From assembly GCF_002897295.1 (NCBI RefSeq), contig NZ_BEXF01000001.1:186001-250000 (forward strand): a stretch of DNA of 64,000 nt, read 5' to 3'. The stretch comes from Brevibacillus reuszeri. GTDB lineage: Bacteria; Bacillota; Bacilli; Brevibacillales; Brevibacillaceae. Of the stretch, positions 45,303-55,081 are shown one piece after another (within the stretch, counting starts at the first letter, position 1; every line of letters begins with the position of its first letter). The notes below the pieces were generated by a model. The model had not been told where the DNA came from. It saw only the letters and a program-made list of their open reading frames with translations, and made no database searches. Made by a program: the position numbers and the translations under genes.

Positions 45303-46241
45303 TTAAGCCCTTGCCTTTACAGGGGCTGATTTGCCTTTTGCTACCGCGATAACGACAATGACGGCGGCAGCAATTGCTCCGAGTGGAACTTCTTCAGAGA
45401 GCAGCAGCCATGCAGCGAGAATCGAGAGAAATGGCTGCAAGTATTGCGTCTGGCTTACCCGGGCAACGCCGCCAAGTGCCAGCCCATGATACCAGGCAAA
45501 GAAACCGAGAAACTGACTGACAACACAAATGTAACCAAATCCGAGCCATGTAGTCCAAGTCGCTTGCTTTAGTTCGGCAATCAGTGGACCAGCGATGGGA
45601 ACGACCAGAAAAGGAAAGGCAAAGACAAGCGACCAGCTAATCACTTGCCAGCCTCCCATTGTTTTCGAAAGCTGACCGCCAACAGCATAGCCAATTGCAG
45701 CCGAGATGACTGCTCCAAGCAGGGAAAGATCAGCCCATTGCAGGGCACCAAGTCCTGAGCTGATGGCGTAAGCGATGATGGTTACACAGGCGATGATACT
45801 GGAAATCCAGTACGTGCGTGTCGGGCGCTCACCTGCAAAAAACGCGCCTGCACCAGCTGTCGCCAACGGAAGAAGAGCGATAATTACGGCGCCATGGTTC
45901 GCAGGGACATGCTCCAGTGCTACAGACGAGAAAAATGGAAACCCTACTACGACACCGCCTGCAACCAGAAACAGCTTTTTCGTTTGTTGCCAGGTAGGGA
46001 AAGGCACTCGCTTGATTAATAGCACTAGGACCGCCAAAATGGCTGCAATCAAGGCACGCCCCAAGCCTGCGGTCAAAGGGGAGAGATCCGAAATCACGGC
46101 TTTTGTAACGGGCAATGTCAGACTGAAGCTGCATACTCCGATGAAGCCGTACAATAACCCCATTTTTTCGTTGCGGCTGCTGCTTTGCACTAGCGGGTTA
46201 TCCTGCAGCGCCTTGTTTTTCACGGCGACCTCTGTTCTCAT
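45303..46241 (-). CDS. EamA/DMT-family transporter
   Basis: 312 residues and about 10 membrane segments in two EamA halves (GFIGVCSFSLTLPVTKAVI; SLLGAVISAAIGYAVGGQL). An exporter of small metabolites such as amino acids. It is divergent from a MocR-type regulator 152 bases away, which probably controls it. Confidence 0.9.
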   Translation of the reverse strand: MRTEVAVKNKALQDNPLVQSSSRNEKMGLLYGFIGVCSFSLTLPVTKAVISDLSPLTAGLGRALIAAILAVLVLLIKRVPFPTWQQTKKLFLVAGGVVVGFPFFSSVALEHVPANHGAVIIALLPLATAGAGAFFAGERPTRTYWISSIIACVTIIAYAISSGLGALQWADLSLLGAVISAAIGYAVGGQLSKTMGGWQVISWSLVFAFPFLVVPIAGPLIAELKQATWTTWLGFGYICVVSQFLGFFAWYHGLALGGVARVSQTQYLQPFLSILAAWLLLSEEVPLGAIAAAVIVVIAVAKGKSAPVKARA

Positions 46242-46312
46242 ATAAATCCCATCCTTTTTTGCGACCGTCTATGATTTCTCATCTTAAAAGCGTTGACGAT
46301 CAAAGGGTAGAT

Positions 46313-46344
46313 CCAATTGGCAGCAGGATGAGTAGGCCAATTTG
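46313..46344 (+). promoter_or_regulatory. Possible MocR binding repeats
   Basis: Direct repeats CCAATTGG (46313) and CCAATTTG (46337) with a 24-base period lie between the divergent EamA and MocR genes. MocR proteins often bind direct repeats; the assignment is inference. Confidence 0.35.
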
Positions 46345-46393
46345 TCGAACCTCAGTCTTACATAACAAGATTCATGGTGGAGGAGAAGGGAGT

Positions 46394-47824
46394 ATGGAGT
46401 GGAAGCCGGACAAAAGCAAGGAACAGCCCGTTTATCAGCAGATCGCCAAAAGACTGGAGCAGCAAATCATTGGGGGTGAGCTGCAGCCTGGAAGCTCCTT
46501 GCCGGCGGAAAGAGTCTTGGCGAGGCGATTCGGTGTAAACAGGGGGACTGTATCTGCGGCATACGAGGAATTGCGTGCGATGGGGCTGTTGCAATCGTGG
46601 CAAGGAAGCGGCACGTGGGTCAGCCAGCATTTGTGGGGAGTACGGCAAATGCCGAATTGGTACAAATATACGAACGGAGGCGCCTTTTTACCTGCTTACC
46701 CGTTAGCGAAGCGTATCCAGGATGCCTGCTTCGATCCGTCGATTATCAATTTGGCAAAAGCAGAATTAACCCCCTCCATGATTCCTCCCTTGACTCTGCA
46801 AAGTATGGAGGATATGGGCGAGATGCGCTTTGAACTCGGCTATGCGCATCCAAAAGGCGATCCAAAGCTGCGCGAGGTTCTCGCTGCCCACTTACAGGAG
46901 CAATACGGAATTACTGCATCGACCGAAGAAATTCTCGTCACCTCGGGAGCACAACAAGCCCTTCATCTGATTTCCCTTTGCCTGCTCAGTCCTGGTGACG
47001 CCATCGCCATGGAGGGGCCGTCTTACTCTTATTCCTTGCCGCTATTTAGTTCTGCAGGGCTGCGGTTATACAGATTGCCTCTAGACGAGGAAGGGATTAT
47101 TCCAGAGGCAATCAAATTGCTGCATCAGGAGCACAGAATTCGCATGGTATTTGCCAATCCTACCTACCACAATCCAACGAGCAACGTGATGAGTCAGGGG
47201 AGACGAAAGCAGCTGCTTGAGGTATGTCAGGAGCTGCGGATTCCGCTAGTCGAAGATGATGCTTACGGTGCACTTACGATAAATGGAGGCAAAAAGCCGC
47301 CTTTTCCTGTAAAAGCGATAGATACAAGCGGAACTGTCCTGTACGTAAACAGTACATCCAAGACAGTGGCTCCAGGACTTCGCATCGGATGGCTGGTCGG
47401 ACCGCGTGCAGTCATCGAGCGGCTCGCTGATGCCAAGCAACAAATGGATTTCGGAACGAGCAGTGTCTCCCAGCAGCTCGCTCGCCACTTTTTGGAGAGG
47501 ACGCAGTGGCAAAAACAAATGGAACGATTAGCGGATTATTTGTTTACACAGCGAGCAGCTATGCTGGATGCGATGGATAAGGAGCTGAAGGATTTTGCCG
47601 TCTGGAATGTTCCTCTGGGCAGCTTTCATTTCTGGTGTCGATTGCTCCAGCCACTAGACGAACGAGAGCTGCTGGATGCCGCGATTCGGGAAGGCGTCGT
47701 ATTTACCCCCGGAGGCGTTTATGGTGCCGAGCAGGGCTGGCTGCGTCTTACGTATTCTTGGGAACAGGGGACGGAAATCGAAGAAGGAATTCGGCGACTA
47801 GGCAAGGTACTGCAAACAATATAG
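46394..47824 (+). CDS. MocR-type regulator (GntR helix-turn-helix fused to an aminotransferase domain)
   Basis: 476 residues from the ATG at 46394 (GAAGGGAG upstream). Residues ~1-75 are a GntR winged helix (VYQQIAKRLEQQIIGGELQPG, NRGTVSAAYEELRAMGLL). The remainder is a fold-type I aminotransferase domain with NPTYHNPTSNVMS, EDDAYGAL and the PLP lysine in NSTSKTVAPGLRIGW. Such proteins sense PLP or amino compounds. Divergent EamA transporter is the likely target. Confidence 0.92.
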   Translation: MEWKPDKSKEQPVYQQIAKRLEQQIIGGELQPGSSLPAERVLARRFGVNRGTVSAAYEELRAMGLLQSWQGSGTWVSQHLWGVRQMPNWYKYTNGGAFLPAYPLAKRIQDACFDPSIINLAKAELTPSMIPPLTLQSMEDMGEMRFELGYAHPKGDPKLREVLAAHLQEQYGITASTEEILVTSGAQQALHLISLCLLSPGDAIAMEGPSYSYSLPLFSSAGLRLYRLPLDEEGIIPEAIKLLHQEHRIRMVFANPTYHNPTSNVMSQGRRKQLLEVCQELRIPLVEDDAYGALTINGGKKPPFPVKAIDTSGTVLYVNSTSKTVAPGLRIGWLVGPRAVIERLADAKQQMDFGTSSVSQQLARHFLERTQWQKQMERLADYLFTQRAAMLDAMDKELKDFAVWNVPLGSFHFWCRLLQPLDERELLDAAIREGVVFTPGGVYGAEQGWLRLTYSWEQGTEIEEGIRRLGKVLQTI

Positions 47825-47890
47825 AGCTATATTGCTAGAATTCTTGGTCGATACTAGGAGAATTACCATCATGAAAGGCAGGGTGAACCG

Positions 47891-48106
47891 ATGGGATTTT
47901 CACTAGTTATTGGCTTTATTGAGTCGCTCACTTCGTACTATTTGGTACTGCTTTTGCTCATCGTGGGTCTCATTCTCCGTTTCAGATACTATGTTGCCTA
48001 TCGAAATCGACAGCTAACGCGGGATGCCGCCTATGCAAAAGTCGGCGGCTACGCGCTCCTTTTTCTTTCCATGGTGGTCCTGATAGCCCATTTTATCGCT
48101 ATTTGA
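47891..48106 (+). CDS. Small membrane protein, unknown
   Basis: 71 residues, two membrane segments (YYLVLLLLIVGLILRF; GGYALLFLSMVVLIAHFI) joined by a basic loop (YRNRQLTRDAAYAK). GGCAGGG precedes the ATG. It ends 8 bases inside the convergent gerC gene. No family recognised. Confidence 0.55.
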   Translation: MGFSLVIGFIESLTSYYLVLLLLIVGLILRFRYYVAYRNRQLTRDAAYAKVGGYALLFLSMVVLIAHFIAI

Positions 48107-49259
48107 ATTGACCAGTCCTTCTAATAAAGGTTTGTACGTCTACTTGAACCTCAACGTTTTGAAATTGCTCGTCCCAATCATGCTGATGGGCTTTCCAATA
48201 CGGGTATTGATGGCGACGCAGCTCCTCACCAAAGCCAAAAACATCCGTTTTGTATTTTTTTTGCATCAGGGCAATCAATCCTTTTGCCTTCTTTTTGATC
48301 TCGTGATTAATCAGCTGCTCGCGATTTTTTATTTTTTCAAGAGTAGGGTTGTGGTTTAAGCCATCCTCTGCGAGATTGCCTTCCCCACGAATAAATAAAA
48401 AGATGACAGGCTTTCCATTTTGGATAGAGGTCTTAACGGTCGAGCGGGCACCTTTTACTTCCAGTGTCGTAAATTCTGGAATTTTTTCCTTTTCTATTTT
48501 TTGGATAATTACCTCGTCCCCGGCGGAAAACGTTCCGTTAATCCAGCGAAGTGCCTTTACATCCTGATCACTTAGCCAGCCAATCAATTTATCGCCTTTC
48601 ATAATCGCTCCACCTGCCATCTTAACTTCTTGCTTTTCGGTACGAATGGCTGGCAGCACACTGTTTCCCCCATTGTGGAAGTTGCTTGAGAATTGGCCGA
48701 TAGAGGCTGTCTTTGGAAGGCGTGCCGTCTTCGCTTCACCTTCTTCTGTCAGCATGCTGATGTAGCGCCCAGAGACGGGCAGAAGCTTTGGTTTTACATG
48801 CAGCGCGTCTTTAGCCGTGCCTTTTGCGATAATCAGCTTGATTTTTCGGCGGGATTCATGGTCCCGATAAAATAAATCCAATGGCCGATCAATCCCTTCC
48901 TTTGCAAGCTCCTCTCCGATAACGATAGATTGTAAATGCTCATAGTAGGGTTGTCTGGCTACACGTGTGGCCATGAGGCGGATGCACTCAAAAATAGAAG
49001 GACCCGAGGTAGTCGCATTCCAGACAGGGGAGATATGAGGATTGTTAATCTTTCCAGAAAGTGCGCTCGCTTCTGTTAGCTGTGCAGTAAATTCGTAGTA
49101 GGAGCGTTTTCCACTACTCTCTTTTGTTTTATCGATAGCAACAGACATGACAAATAACCGATCCTGAATCTCGACGCGATCCCAGCACCCTGAGAGCACC
49201 AAGGGCAGAATCAGCAGCAACAGCAATGAAAGGAGCCGGGTATAAACGGGGGCAATCAT
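48099..49259 (-). CDS. Spore germination protein, Ger(x)C family
   Basis: 386 residues from the ATG at 49259. A signal sequence with lipobox LSGC gives a lipoprotein, then WDRVEIQDRLFVMSVAIDK and FTAQLTEASALSGK are typical of GerAC-type subunits. The full-length frame looks intact. Its start overlaps the stop of the upstream gerAB-like frame by 4 bases. Since the A and B subunits are broken, a working receptor is unlikely unless partners lie elsewhere. Confidence 0.88.
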   Translation of the reverse strand: MIAPVYTRLLSLLLLLILPLVLSGCWDRVEIQDRLFVMSVAIDKTKESSGKRSYYEFTAQLTEASALSGKINNPHISPVWNATTSGPSIFECIRLMATRVARQPYYEHLQSIVIGEELAKEGIDRPLDLFYRDHESRRKIKLIIAKGTAKDALHVKPKLLPVSGRYISMLTEEGEAKTARLPKTASIGQFSSNFHNGGNSVLPAIRTEKQEVKMAGGAIMKGDKLIGWLSDQDVKALRWINGTFSAGDEVIIQKIEKEKIPEFTTLEVKGARSTVKTSIQNGKPVIFLFIRGEGNLAEDGLNHNPTLEKIKNREQLINHEIKKKAKGLIALMQKKYKTDVFGFGEELRRHQYPYWKAHQHDWDEQFQNVEVQVDVQTFIRRTGQFK

Positions 49260-50026
49260 GCATTTCGCCCCTTGTTTCGCCATTTGTACACGACAGCCAG
49301 CAGGACAGGAATGAAGCTGGCGAGAGCTGCACCCAGCCAACTTGCCCATCTGCTCCATTCATCGACCTCCAAAATATTGCGAGGCAGGACAGCGATCAAG
49401 AATACGACAGGGACGATAAGCAGGGCGATCACGCGATGCTCCTGTAGCCGAAGGAGCTGGGAGGCGATTAGGCTAGCACAGTAGTGAAACATGACAATGG
49501 TGGTAACGGAAAAAGGAATCCACACCATCATCATGATCGAATCGAGGCGCTCAATAAACGCGCCGGGTACCTCAATGTTTTTAATGACAGTCAGTGTAGG
49601 GTATTCGACGAGAGTCATTTCTTTTGCCCCCAATACTGCGATGCTGAGGACTGTTATTAGTGTATAGAGCAGCAAAGCGGCACCAATCGCGAACCATGCG
49701 GCTTTCCAGGCCATGGCTGGCTTTTCCATAAAGGGCTGGATAAATAACAGGATCTCAAATCCGAGGAAAGCGAAAAAGGTGGTAGGAAAAGCCTTGATAA
49801 GCGGCTTGATCCCGTCACCCATCACCGGGAGAATTCGTCCGAAGTCTGTGTCGCGGATGGTTTGCGTCAAAACGAGCAAGAGTAAAAATACGGTCAGTGG
49901 CTGAATGAATTCGTTAAATCGTGCCATCGCATTGACACCATGCATGATTAAATACGAGCTCATGCAAAGCATGCCGATAATGATGACTTCGACCGGGGTC
50001 AAATCTAGCAGAAACAGCTTGGTCAC
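49256..50026 (-). pseudogene. GerAB-like germination permease, N-terminally truncated
   Basis: 256 codons from a GTG matching only the C-terminal two thirds of a GerAB membrane subunit (usual length about 365). It begins at VTKLFLLDLTPVEVIIIG, a stretch that lies about 100 residues into full-length homologues. Upstream in the same frame only a few more homologous codons (GGGAD) remain before the sequence becomes the gerAA frame. A deletion joining the two genes explains this. Confidence 0.75.
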
Positions 50027-50229
50027 ATCTGCTCCACCGCCGGAAAAGGGATCTTTTCATTTTCCGGGCAACGGTTCACCTTATCCAGAATCTTGTCCTG
50101 CAGGTAATCCGACTCCACAAAGCAGGTTAGATAACAGATGGTGAAGCATTCTTCTCCAAAGCTGTGCTGTCTTTGTTCATAATCGTCGCTTTCGCTGAAG
50201 CGTAATGCCAATTCTTGTTCCCAATTCAC
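50023..50229 (-). pseudogene. GerAA-like germination receptor, N-terminal fragment
   Basis: 68 codons from a GTG at 50229 with GGAGG upstream. NWEQELALRF, QRQHSFGEECFTICYL and SDYLQDKILDKV resemble the N-terminal cytosolic part of GerAA subunits (usual length about 500). It runs out of frame at the join with the gerAB remainder and stops at 50023. About 420 residues of GerAA are missing. Confidence 0.6.
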
Positions 50230-50333
50230 AGCAAAACCTCCAGAAGCAAGGAATACAGGGTAGTGTTGTCCAAGCATGCAAATATATACAAAATAAAATA
50301 ATTAGAAAGATAAAAAATTCCAACAATCCGTCG

Positions 50334-50361
50334 TTGCAAATGAGGCGAATCGGAGTATAAT
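50334..50361 (+). promoter_or_regulatory. Promoter of mntH
   Basis: TTGCAA (50334-50339) and TATAAT (50356-50361), 16-base spacer. A GAAATATATTTC palindrome (50364-50375) follows. An MntR site would be expected here, but no clear match was found. Confidence 0.6.
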
Positions 50362-50480
50362 ATGAAATATATTTCGCTAGGTAAACATTTTTGCTTTTGG
50401 CTAATTCCTATATTTTTTTGACTAAAAGTTGCACTGATGCAAAAAAAGTGACCTGAGCCACAAAATGGGGTGAATACATC

Positions 50481-51833
50481 ATGCTGACGAAATCAAATTC
50501 GAATGAAGCTGTTCAAGAGCAAGGCTGGAGAATGGCAGCTGACCAGCCGTCCTTGCCAGAGGTACATCGATCCATGAAGATTCCCCAAAAAGGCTCGTGG
50601 ATTCGCAAGTTTCTAGCTTTTGCTGGTCCCGGCTATCTCGTCGCTGTAGGGTATATGGACCCGGGAAACTGGGCGACAGATATTGCGGGCGGCTCCATGT
50701 TTGGTTATTCTCTGTTGTCGGTGATCATGCTATCTAATCTGATGGCGATCCTCTTACAAGCGCTTGCTGGAAAACTGGGGATTGCGACTGGTCGAGATTT
50801 GGCCCAAGCGTGTCGGGATCACTACAGCAAGCCAGTCGCCATGGGGCTTTGGGCGTTGTGTGAGCTTGCCATCGCAGCATGTGATCTTGCAGAAGTGATT
50901 GGGGCTGCGATTGCACTTAATTTGTTATTTGGTATCCCGCTTGTTTACGGGGTCTTGATTACCGCATTAGATGTCATGATTGTCCTGTTTTTGCAAAACA
51001 AAGGGTTCCGCTATGTAGAGTCGCTTGTCATCGCGTTAATTGTAACGATCGGCGCGTGCTTCGCATTCGAAATGTTCTGGTCGCAGCCGGACGTAGCCGG
51101 AATTCTCGGCGGTTTTATCCCGACTACCGAGATTATCAAAAATCCGGAAATGCTTTATATCGCGATCGGTATTTTGGGCGCTACGGTCATGCCGCACAAC
51201 CTGTACCTCCATTCTTCTATCGTACAGACGCGTGACTACGAGCGGACGACCTTGGGAAAACGGGAAGCGATCAAATTTGCGACTGTGGACTCGACGATTG
51301 CACTGGTTTTCGCGATGGGAATTAATGCGGCTATTCTGATCCTGTCGTCGGCGACCTTTCACCGTGCAGGAATGACAGATGTAGCGGACATTGCCGATGC
51401 GTATCATTTGCTTGCTCCCTTGCTAGGAACGACGCTTGGCAGCATTCTCTTTGGAGTAGCCTTGCTGGCGGCGGGGATGAACTCCACACTGACGGGGACT
51501 TTGGCAGGGCAGATTGTGATGGAGGGCTTTTTGAATCTCCGTATTACGCCTTGGCTGCGACGACTGATCACGCGGATGATTGCCATCGTGCCAGCCGTCA
51601 TTGTCACCGCCATGTATGGAGAGAGCGGAGCGACAGATTTGCTGATCCTCAGTCAGGTCATCCTTTCGTTGCAGCTGTCCTTTGCGGTTGTTCCATTAGT
51701 CAAATTCACGAGTGACAAAACGAAGATGGGTGAGTTTGTCAACGCCCCTTGGCTGAAATGGCTCGCCTGGTTTGTGGCTACGGTTATCATGGGATTGAAC
51801 CTTTATTTGCTCTACCAAACCTTTTTCGGATAA
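50481..51833 (+). CDS. mntH: Manganese transporter MntH (NRAMP)
   Basis: 450 residues and about 11 membrane segments. The metal-site motifs are MDPGNWATD in segment 1 and [13 protein letters not shown] in segment 6. Proton-coupled uptake of Mn2+. The ~30-residue N-terminal extension before the first segment is hydrophilic. GGGGTGA precedes the ATG. Monocistronic, with its own promoter and terminator. Confidence 0.94.
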   Translation: MLTKSNSNEAVQEQGWRMAADQPSLPEVHRSMKIPQKGSWIRKFLAFAGPGYLVAVGYMDPGNWATDIAGGSMFGYSLLSVIMLSNLMAILLQALAGKLGIATGRDLAQACRDHYSKPVAMGLWALCELAIAACDLAEVIGAAIALNLLFGIPLVYGVLITALDVMIVLFLQNKGFRYVESLVIALIVTIGACFAFEMFWSQPDVAGILGGFIPTTEIIKNPEMLYIAIGILGATVMPHNLYLHSSIVQTRDYERTTLGKREAIKFATVDSTIALVFAMGINAAILILSSATFHRAGMTDVADIADAYHLLAPLLGTTLGSILFGVALLAAGMNSTLTGTLAGQIVMEGFLNLRITPWLRRLITRMIAIVPAVIVTAMYGESGATDLLILSQVILSLQLSFAVVPLVKFTSDKTKMGEFVNAPWLKWLAWFVATVIMGLNLYLLYQTFFG

Positions 51834-51844
51834 ATAAAAATCCT

Positions 51845-51873
51845 AATCCTCCCTTTTTAAGGGGGGATTTTCC
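51845..51873 (+). terminator. Terminator after mntH
   Basis: AATCCTCCCTT (51845-51855) pairs with AAGGGGGGATT (51859-51869), followed by Ts. Confidence 0.85.
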
Positions 51874-51944
51874 TTAATTATGAAACCTTTTTCGTTCTGA
51901 ATCGTATGAGAAGTAGAGGCATTTTTGGAAAGGAGTGAATTAAC

Positions 51945-52490
51945 GTGGGCGTACTTGAAACCGTCTACATGGTTTGCCTCGTTGGTGGCCTCATCTATAC
52001 CCTGATCTCGCTTATTTTTGGTGATACGATCTCAGATATGCTGGGGCAGCTTCAACTGCCTGTCGTAGAACCGATCGTGCTTGTAAGCGGCCTTACCGCG
52101 TTTGGTGGAGCCGGCTATCTGCTCTCGCGCTTCACTTCGCTTTCTTGGCTGGTCGTCCTGTTGTTGGCCATTGCCATTGGTGGAGGATTGGCAGTAGCAG
52201 CGTTTTTTGTCTGGGTAAAGCCCATGAGCAAGGCAGAACACTCCACCGGATACTCCATGAATCAGCTGGGTGGCAAGCTGGGTGAGGTGAACACGACGAT
52301 TCCGGCAGATGGCTTGGGAGAGGTTTTGCTCCCCATGATTAGCGGTACGACTTATCATATGGCGGCGAGTCTGGAACAGCAGACAATCCAGCAAGGAACC
52401 CGTGTAGTGGTGGTAGAAGTGCGGGACCACGTATTGTATGTAACGCCTTTCCACAATGAATGGGAAAAGGAGATGAAGGAGCATGTTTGA
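51945..52490 (+). CDS. NfeD-type membrane protein, YuaF-like
   Basis: 181 residues. Three membrane segments in the first ~95 residues, then a C-terminal OB-fold domain (GGKLGEVNTTIPADGLGEVLLPMISG; GTRVVVVEVRDHVLYV). It matches YuaF, the partner of flotillin FloT, and the flotillin gene overlaps its end by 8 bases. Role in membrane fluidity and microdomain organisation. Confidence 0.85.
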   Translation: MGVLETVYMVCLVGGLIYTLISLIFGDTISDMLGQLQLPVVEPIVLVSGLTAFGGAGYLLSRFTSLSWLVVLLLAIAIGGGLAVAAFFVWVKPMSKAEHSTGYSMNQLGGKLGEVNTTIPADGLGEVLLPMISGTTYHMAASLEQQTIQQGTRVVVVEVRDHVLYVTPFHNEWEKEMKEHV

Positions 52491-54084
52491 TTTTGAACCA
52501 GGTATTCTCACGACTGTAGGAGTCGTCGTAGCGGTCTTTCTCGTCTTGGGTATCGCCTTTTGGGCGCGTTACAAGACGGTTGGCGCAGATGAGGCGATGA
52601 TCGTTACAGGTAGCTATTTGGGCAGTAAAAACGTACTCAGCGACGAGTCTGGTCGCAAAATGAAGATTGTCCGCGGTGGCGGTGCATTTATTCTCCCGAT
52701 CTTTCAACAAGCGAATTTTCTGAGTCTTCTGTCCCATAAGCTGGACGTGTCGACACCAGAGGTATATACAGAGCAGGGTGTTCCTGTGATGGCGGATGGA
52801 GTAGCCATCATCAAAATTGGCGGTTCCATCGAAGATATCGCTACTGCTGCAGAACAATTCATGGGCAAAAAAGACGAGGCGCTCAAAAGTGAAGCGCAGG
52901 AAGTTTTGGAGGGCTATCTCAGAGCGATTCTCGGCAGTATGACGGTAGAAGAGATCTATAAAAACCGAGAGCGCTTCGCCCAAGAAGTGCAAGCGGTGGC
53001 GACCAAGGATTTGAAAAAAATGGGTCTGTCCGTTGTCAGCTTTACCATCAAGGACGTGCGTGATAAAAACGGTTATCTCGCAGCCTTGGGGATTCCGCAG
53101 ATTGCAGCAGTCAAGCGTGATGCGACAATCTCACAGGCAGATGCAGACAAGGAAGCTCGGATCAAGCAGGCACAAGCAGAGGAATCGGCTCGCAAGGCAG
53201 AGCTGTTAAAAGAAACAAACATCGCCGAGGCGGAAAAAGAAAAAGAACTGAAGGTCGCTGCGTTTAAGCAGGAGCAGGACAAAGCAAAGGCAAGCGCTGA
53301 CCAAGCCTACAAGCTGCAAGAGGCAGTCGCGAAGCAGCAGGTAACGGAAGAAGAAATGAAAGTCGATCTGGTTCGTAAGCAAAAGGAGATCGAGCTGGAG
53401 GAAAAAGAAATTTTGCGTCGCGAGAAACAATACGATGCAGAAGTAAAGAAAAAAGCAGATGCGGACCGTTACTCCGTCGAGCAAGCGGCAGAGGCGGAAA
53501 AAGCCAAAAAGCTGCGTGAGGCAGATGCGCTGAAATATCGGATTGAGGCAGAAGCAAAAGCGATGGCTGAACAAAAGCGTCTTGACGGTTTGGCGATTGC
53601 AGAGGCAGAAAGAGCAAAAGGTACGGCAGAGGCAGAAGTCACCCGTCTCAAGCTGGAAGCAGAAGCGGAAGGTAAGGAGAAGCTGGCAGAGGCGTTCGAA
53701 AAGTTCGGTCAGGCAGCGGTTCTCGATATCATTGCAAAAATGCTCCCAGAGCTGGCGGAGAAGATCGCAGAGCCGATCAAGGCTATCGACAAAGTCACGA
53801 TCGTCGATGCTGGTGGAGGCAGTGGAGACGGGGTCAATCGCTTGAGCGGGAACGTCACCAAGCTGATGGCACAGCTGCCAGAAATGCTCAAAGACGTTTC
53901 TGGGCTGGATATGAACAAAATGATTACTGACTTTATGCAAAAAGGTCCTGTAAATCAGGCGCAGCCAGCCCTGACGGCTAATCAGGCTCCTGCACCAGCA
54001 GGCTCCGTTTCGGCGGTTACAGCGGGCAATGCTGACAAAGCAGCGCCACAGAAGACAGCAGATACCGCAGACAAAACAAACTAA
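52483..54084 (+). CDS. floT: Flotillin-like protein FloT
   Basis: 533 residues. An N-terminal membrane hairpin (VGVVVAVFLVLGIAFWARY), a PHB/SPFH domain to ~residue 190 (DVSTPEVYTEQGVPVMADG), a long Ala/Glu/Lys coiled coil (~200-410) and a low-complexity tail rich in Ala, Pro and Gln. Scaffold of functional membrane microdomains. Forms a pair with the NfeD-type gene, as in B. subtilis yuaFG. Confidence 0.92.
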   Translation: MFDFEPGILTTVGVVVAVFLVLGIAFWARYKTVGADEAMIVTGSYLGSKNVLSDESGRKMKIVRGGGAFILPIFQQANFLSLLSHKLDVSTPEVYTEQGVPVMADGVAIIKIGGSIEDIATAAEQFMGKKDEALKSEAQEVLEGYLRAILGSMTVEEIYKNRERFAQEVQAVATKDLKKMGLSVVSFTIKDVRDKNGYLAALGIPQIAAVKRDATISQADADKEARIKQAQAEESARKAELLKETNIAEAEKEKELKVAAFKQEQDKAKASADQAYKLQEAVAKQQVTEEEMKVDLVRKQKEIELEEKEILRREKQYDAEVKKKADADRYSVEQAAEAEKAKKLREADALKYRIEAEAKAMAEQKRLDGLAIAEAERAKGTAEAEVTRLKLEAEAEGKEKLAEAFEKFGQAAVLDIIAKMLPELAEKIAEPIKAIDKVTIVDAGGGSGDGVNRLSGNVTKLMAQLPEMLKDVSGLDMNKMITDFMQKGPVNQAQPALTANQAPAPAGSVSAVTAGNADKAAPQKTADTADKTN

Positions 54085-54102
54085 AGAAATGACATAGAAA
54101 CG

Positions 54103-54134
54103 GCCCCCTTCCTACATGTGGAGGGGGCTTGTTT
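54103..54134 (+). terminator. Terminator after floT
   Basis: GCCCCCTTCC (54103-54112) pairs with GG-AGGGGGC (54119-54127), followed by TTGTTT. Confidence 0.8.
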
Positions 54135-54138
54135 GGTA

Positions 54139-54887
54139 TCAGTTTTTTCCTACTTTTTTCGTCCCATAGTGATTCATTAATTCAGAGACTGTCACAAACT
54201 GATAACCGCGATTTTGCAGCTCAGGCAATATTTCTTTCAATGCTTGAACCGTTTGCTTACGATTGCCGCCATAATCATGGAACAGAACAATGTCCCCATT
54301 TCGGGCATTTTTCAGGACCTTGTTGACGATTTTTTTGACGCCGGGATCACTCCAGTCGCGGGTATCCTGATGCCAAGACCACATGATTACCAATGCGCCA
54401 GCCCGTTTCGCGATGTTCACGATGGATTCACTGTAGTATCCACCAGGAGGACGAAAAAGCAGCGGTTTGGTTCCGGTAACTTCATAAATCGTCTCCTGCG
54501 TTTTCGCGACTTCCTGAGCCAGCTTCTCAGGCGATATTCGCCGCATATCCGGGTGTGTATACGTATGGTTTGCGAGCTCATGCTGTTCACTAGCGAGCAG
54601 ACGTGCCACTTCCGGAAATGAGTTTACCCTCGAGCCCACTACGAAAAAGGTTGCTCTTGCATGTACTGCTTTAAGAGCTCAGCAATTTGGGGTGTGTAAG
54701 TTGGGTCTGGGCCATCGTCAAAAGTAAGCGCAATCACTTTTTTATCCGTCGGAACCTCCCAGACGATGTCCCCGCGTGTCTCGTAGTACTCCCGATCCTT
54801 CCCGTCCTGGGCGACAACAGGATCTGGATGAGAAGGCACCAGAAAAACGGAAAAGAGGAGAAGAATAAGCCCAACACGTTTTTTCAT
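54139..54887 (-). pseudogene. Polysaccharide deacetylase with a one-base frameshift
   Basis: From the ATG at 54887 (GAGGTGAT upstream): signal peptide (GLILLLFSVFLVPSHP), then IALTFDDGPDPTYTPQIAELLKQYMQEQ. At about 54655 a base appears missing (GA-GCA where GAG-GCA would read on); the other frame continues ATFFVVGSRVNSFPEV, NHTYTHPD, RPPGGYYS and DIVLFHDYGGNR. These are the NodB-domain metal and catalytic motifs of a PdaA/PdaB-type deacetylase of peptidoglycan or spore cortex. Broken gene or sequencing error. Confidence 0.8.
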
Positions 54888-55081
54888 TTGTATCACCTCG
54901 CTGCTAGCCTTGCCTAAATGAAATCAACAACGAAATTGCACTTAAACGTTACTATGCACAAACTGCTCTTGAATATTCCGATGTGTCCTCCAGGAAAAGA
55001 CACTTGTACTTTTTGGGCGGATACTTTAATCTAATATCAGATTTGGAACGGATAAAGAGATAGGCAGATGGAGGAGAAAAG

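Noticed and set aside
50362..50480. Possible manganese riboswitch or MntR box in the mntH leader
   Set aside because: No yybP-ykoY-type core was found, and the nearest sequence does not fit the known MntR site closely.
53206..53940. A 244-codon minus-strand frame opposite floT
   Set aside because: Created by the repetitive Ala/Glu/Lys codons of the coiled coil; product is Phe/Leu/Cys-rich low complexity.
54897..55081. Possible lysine riboswitch before the aspartokinase gene
   Set aside because: The leader is only 185 bases and does not show the stacked helices or the long conserved core; only a small GTGTC/GACAC stem is seen.
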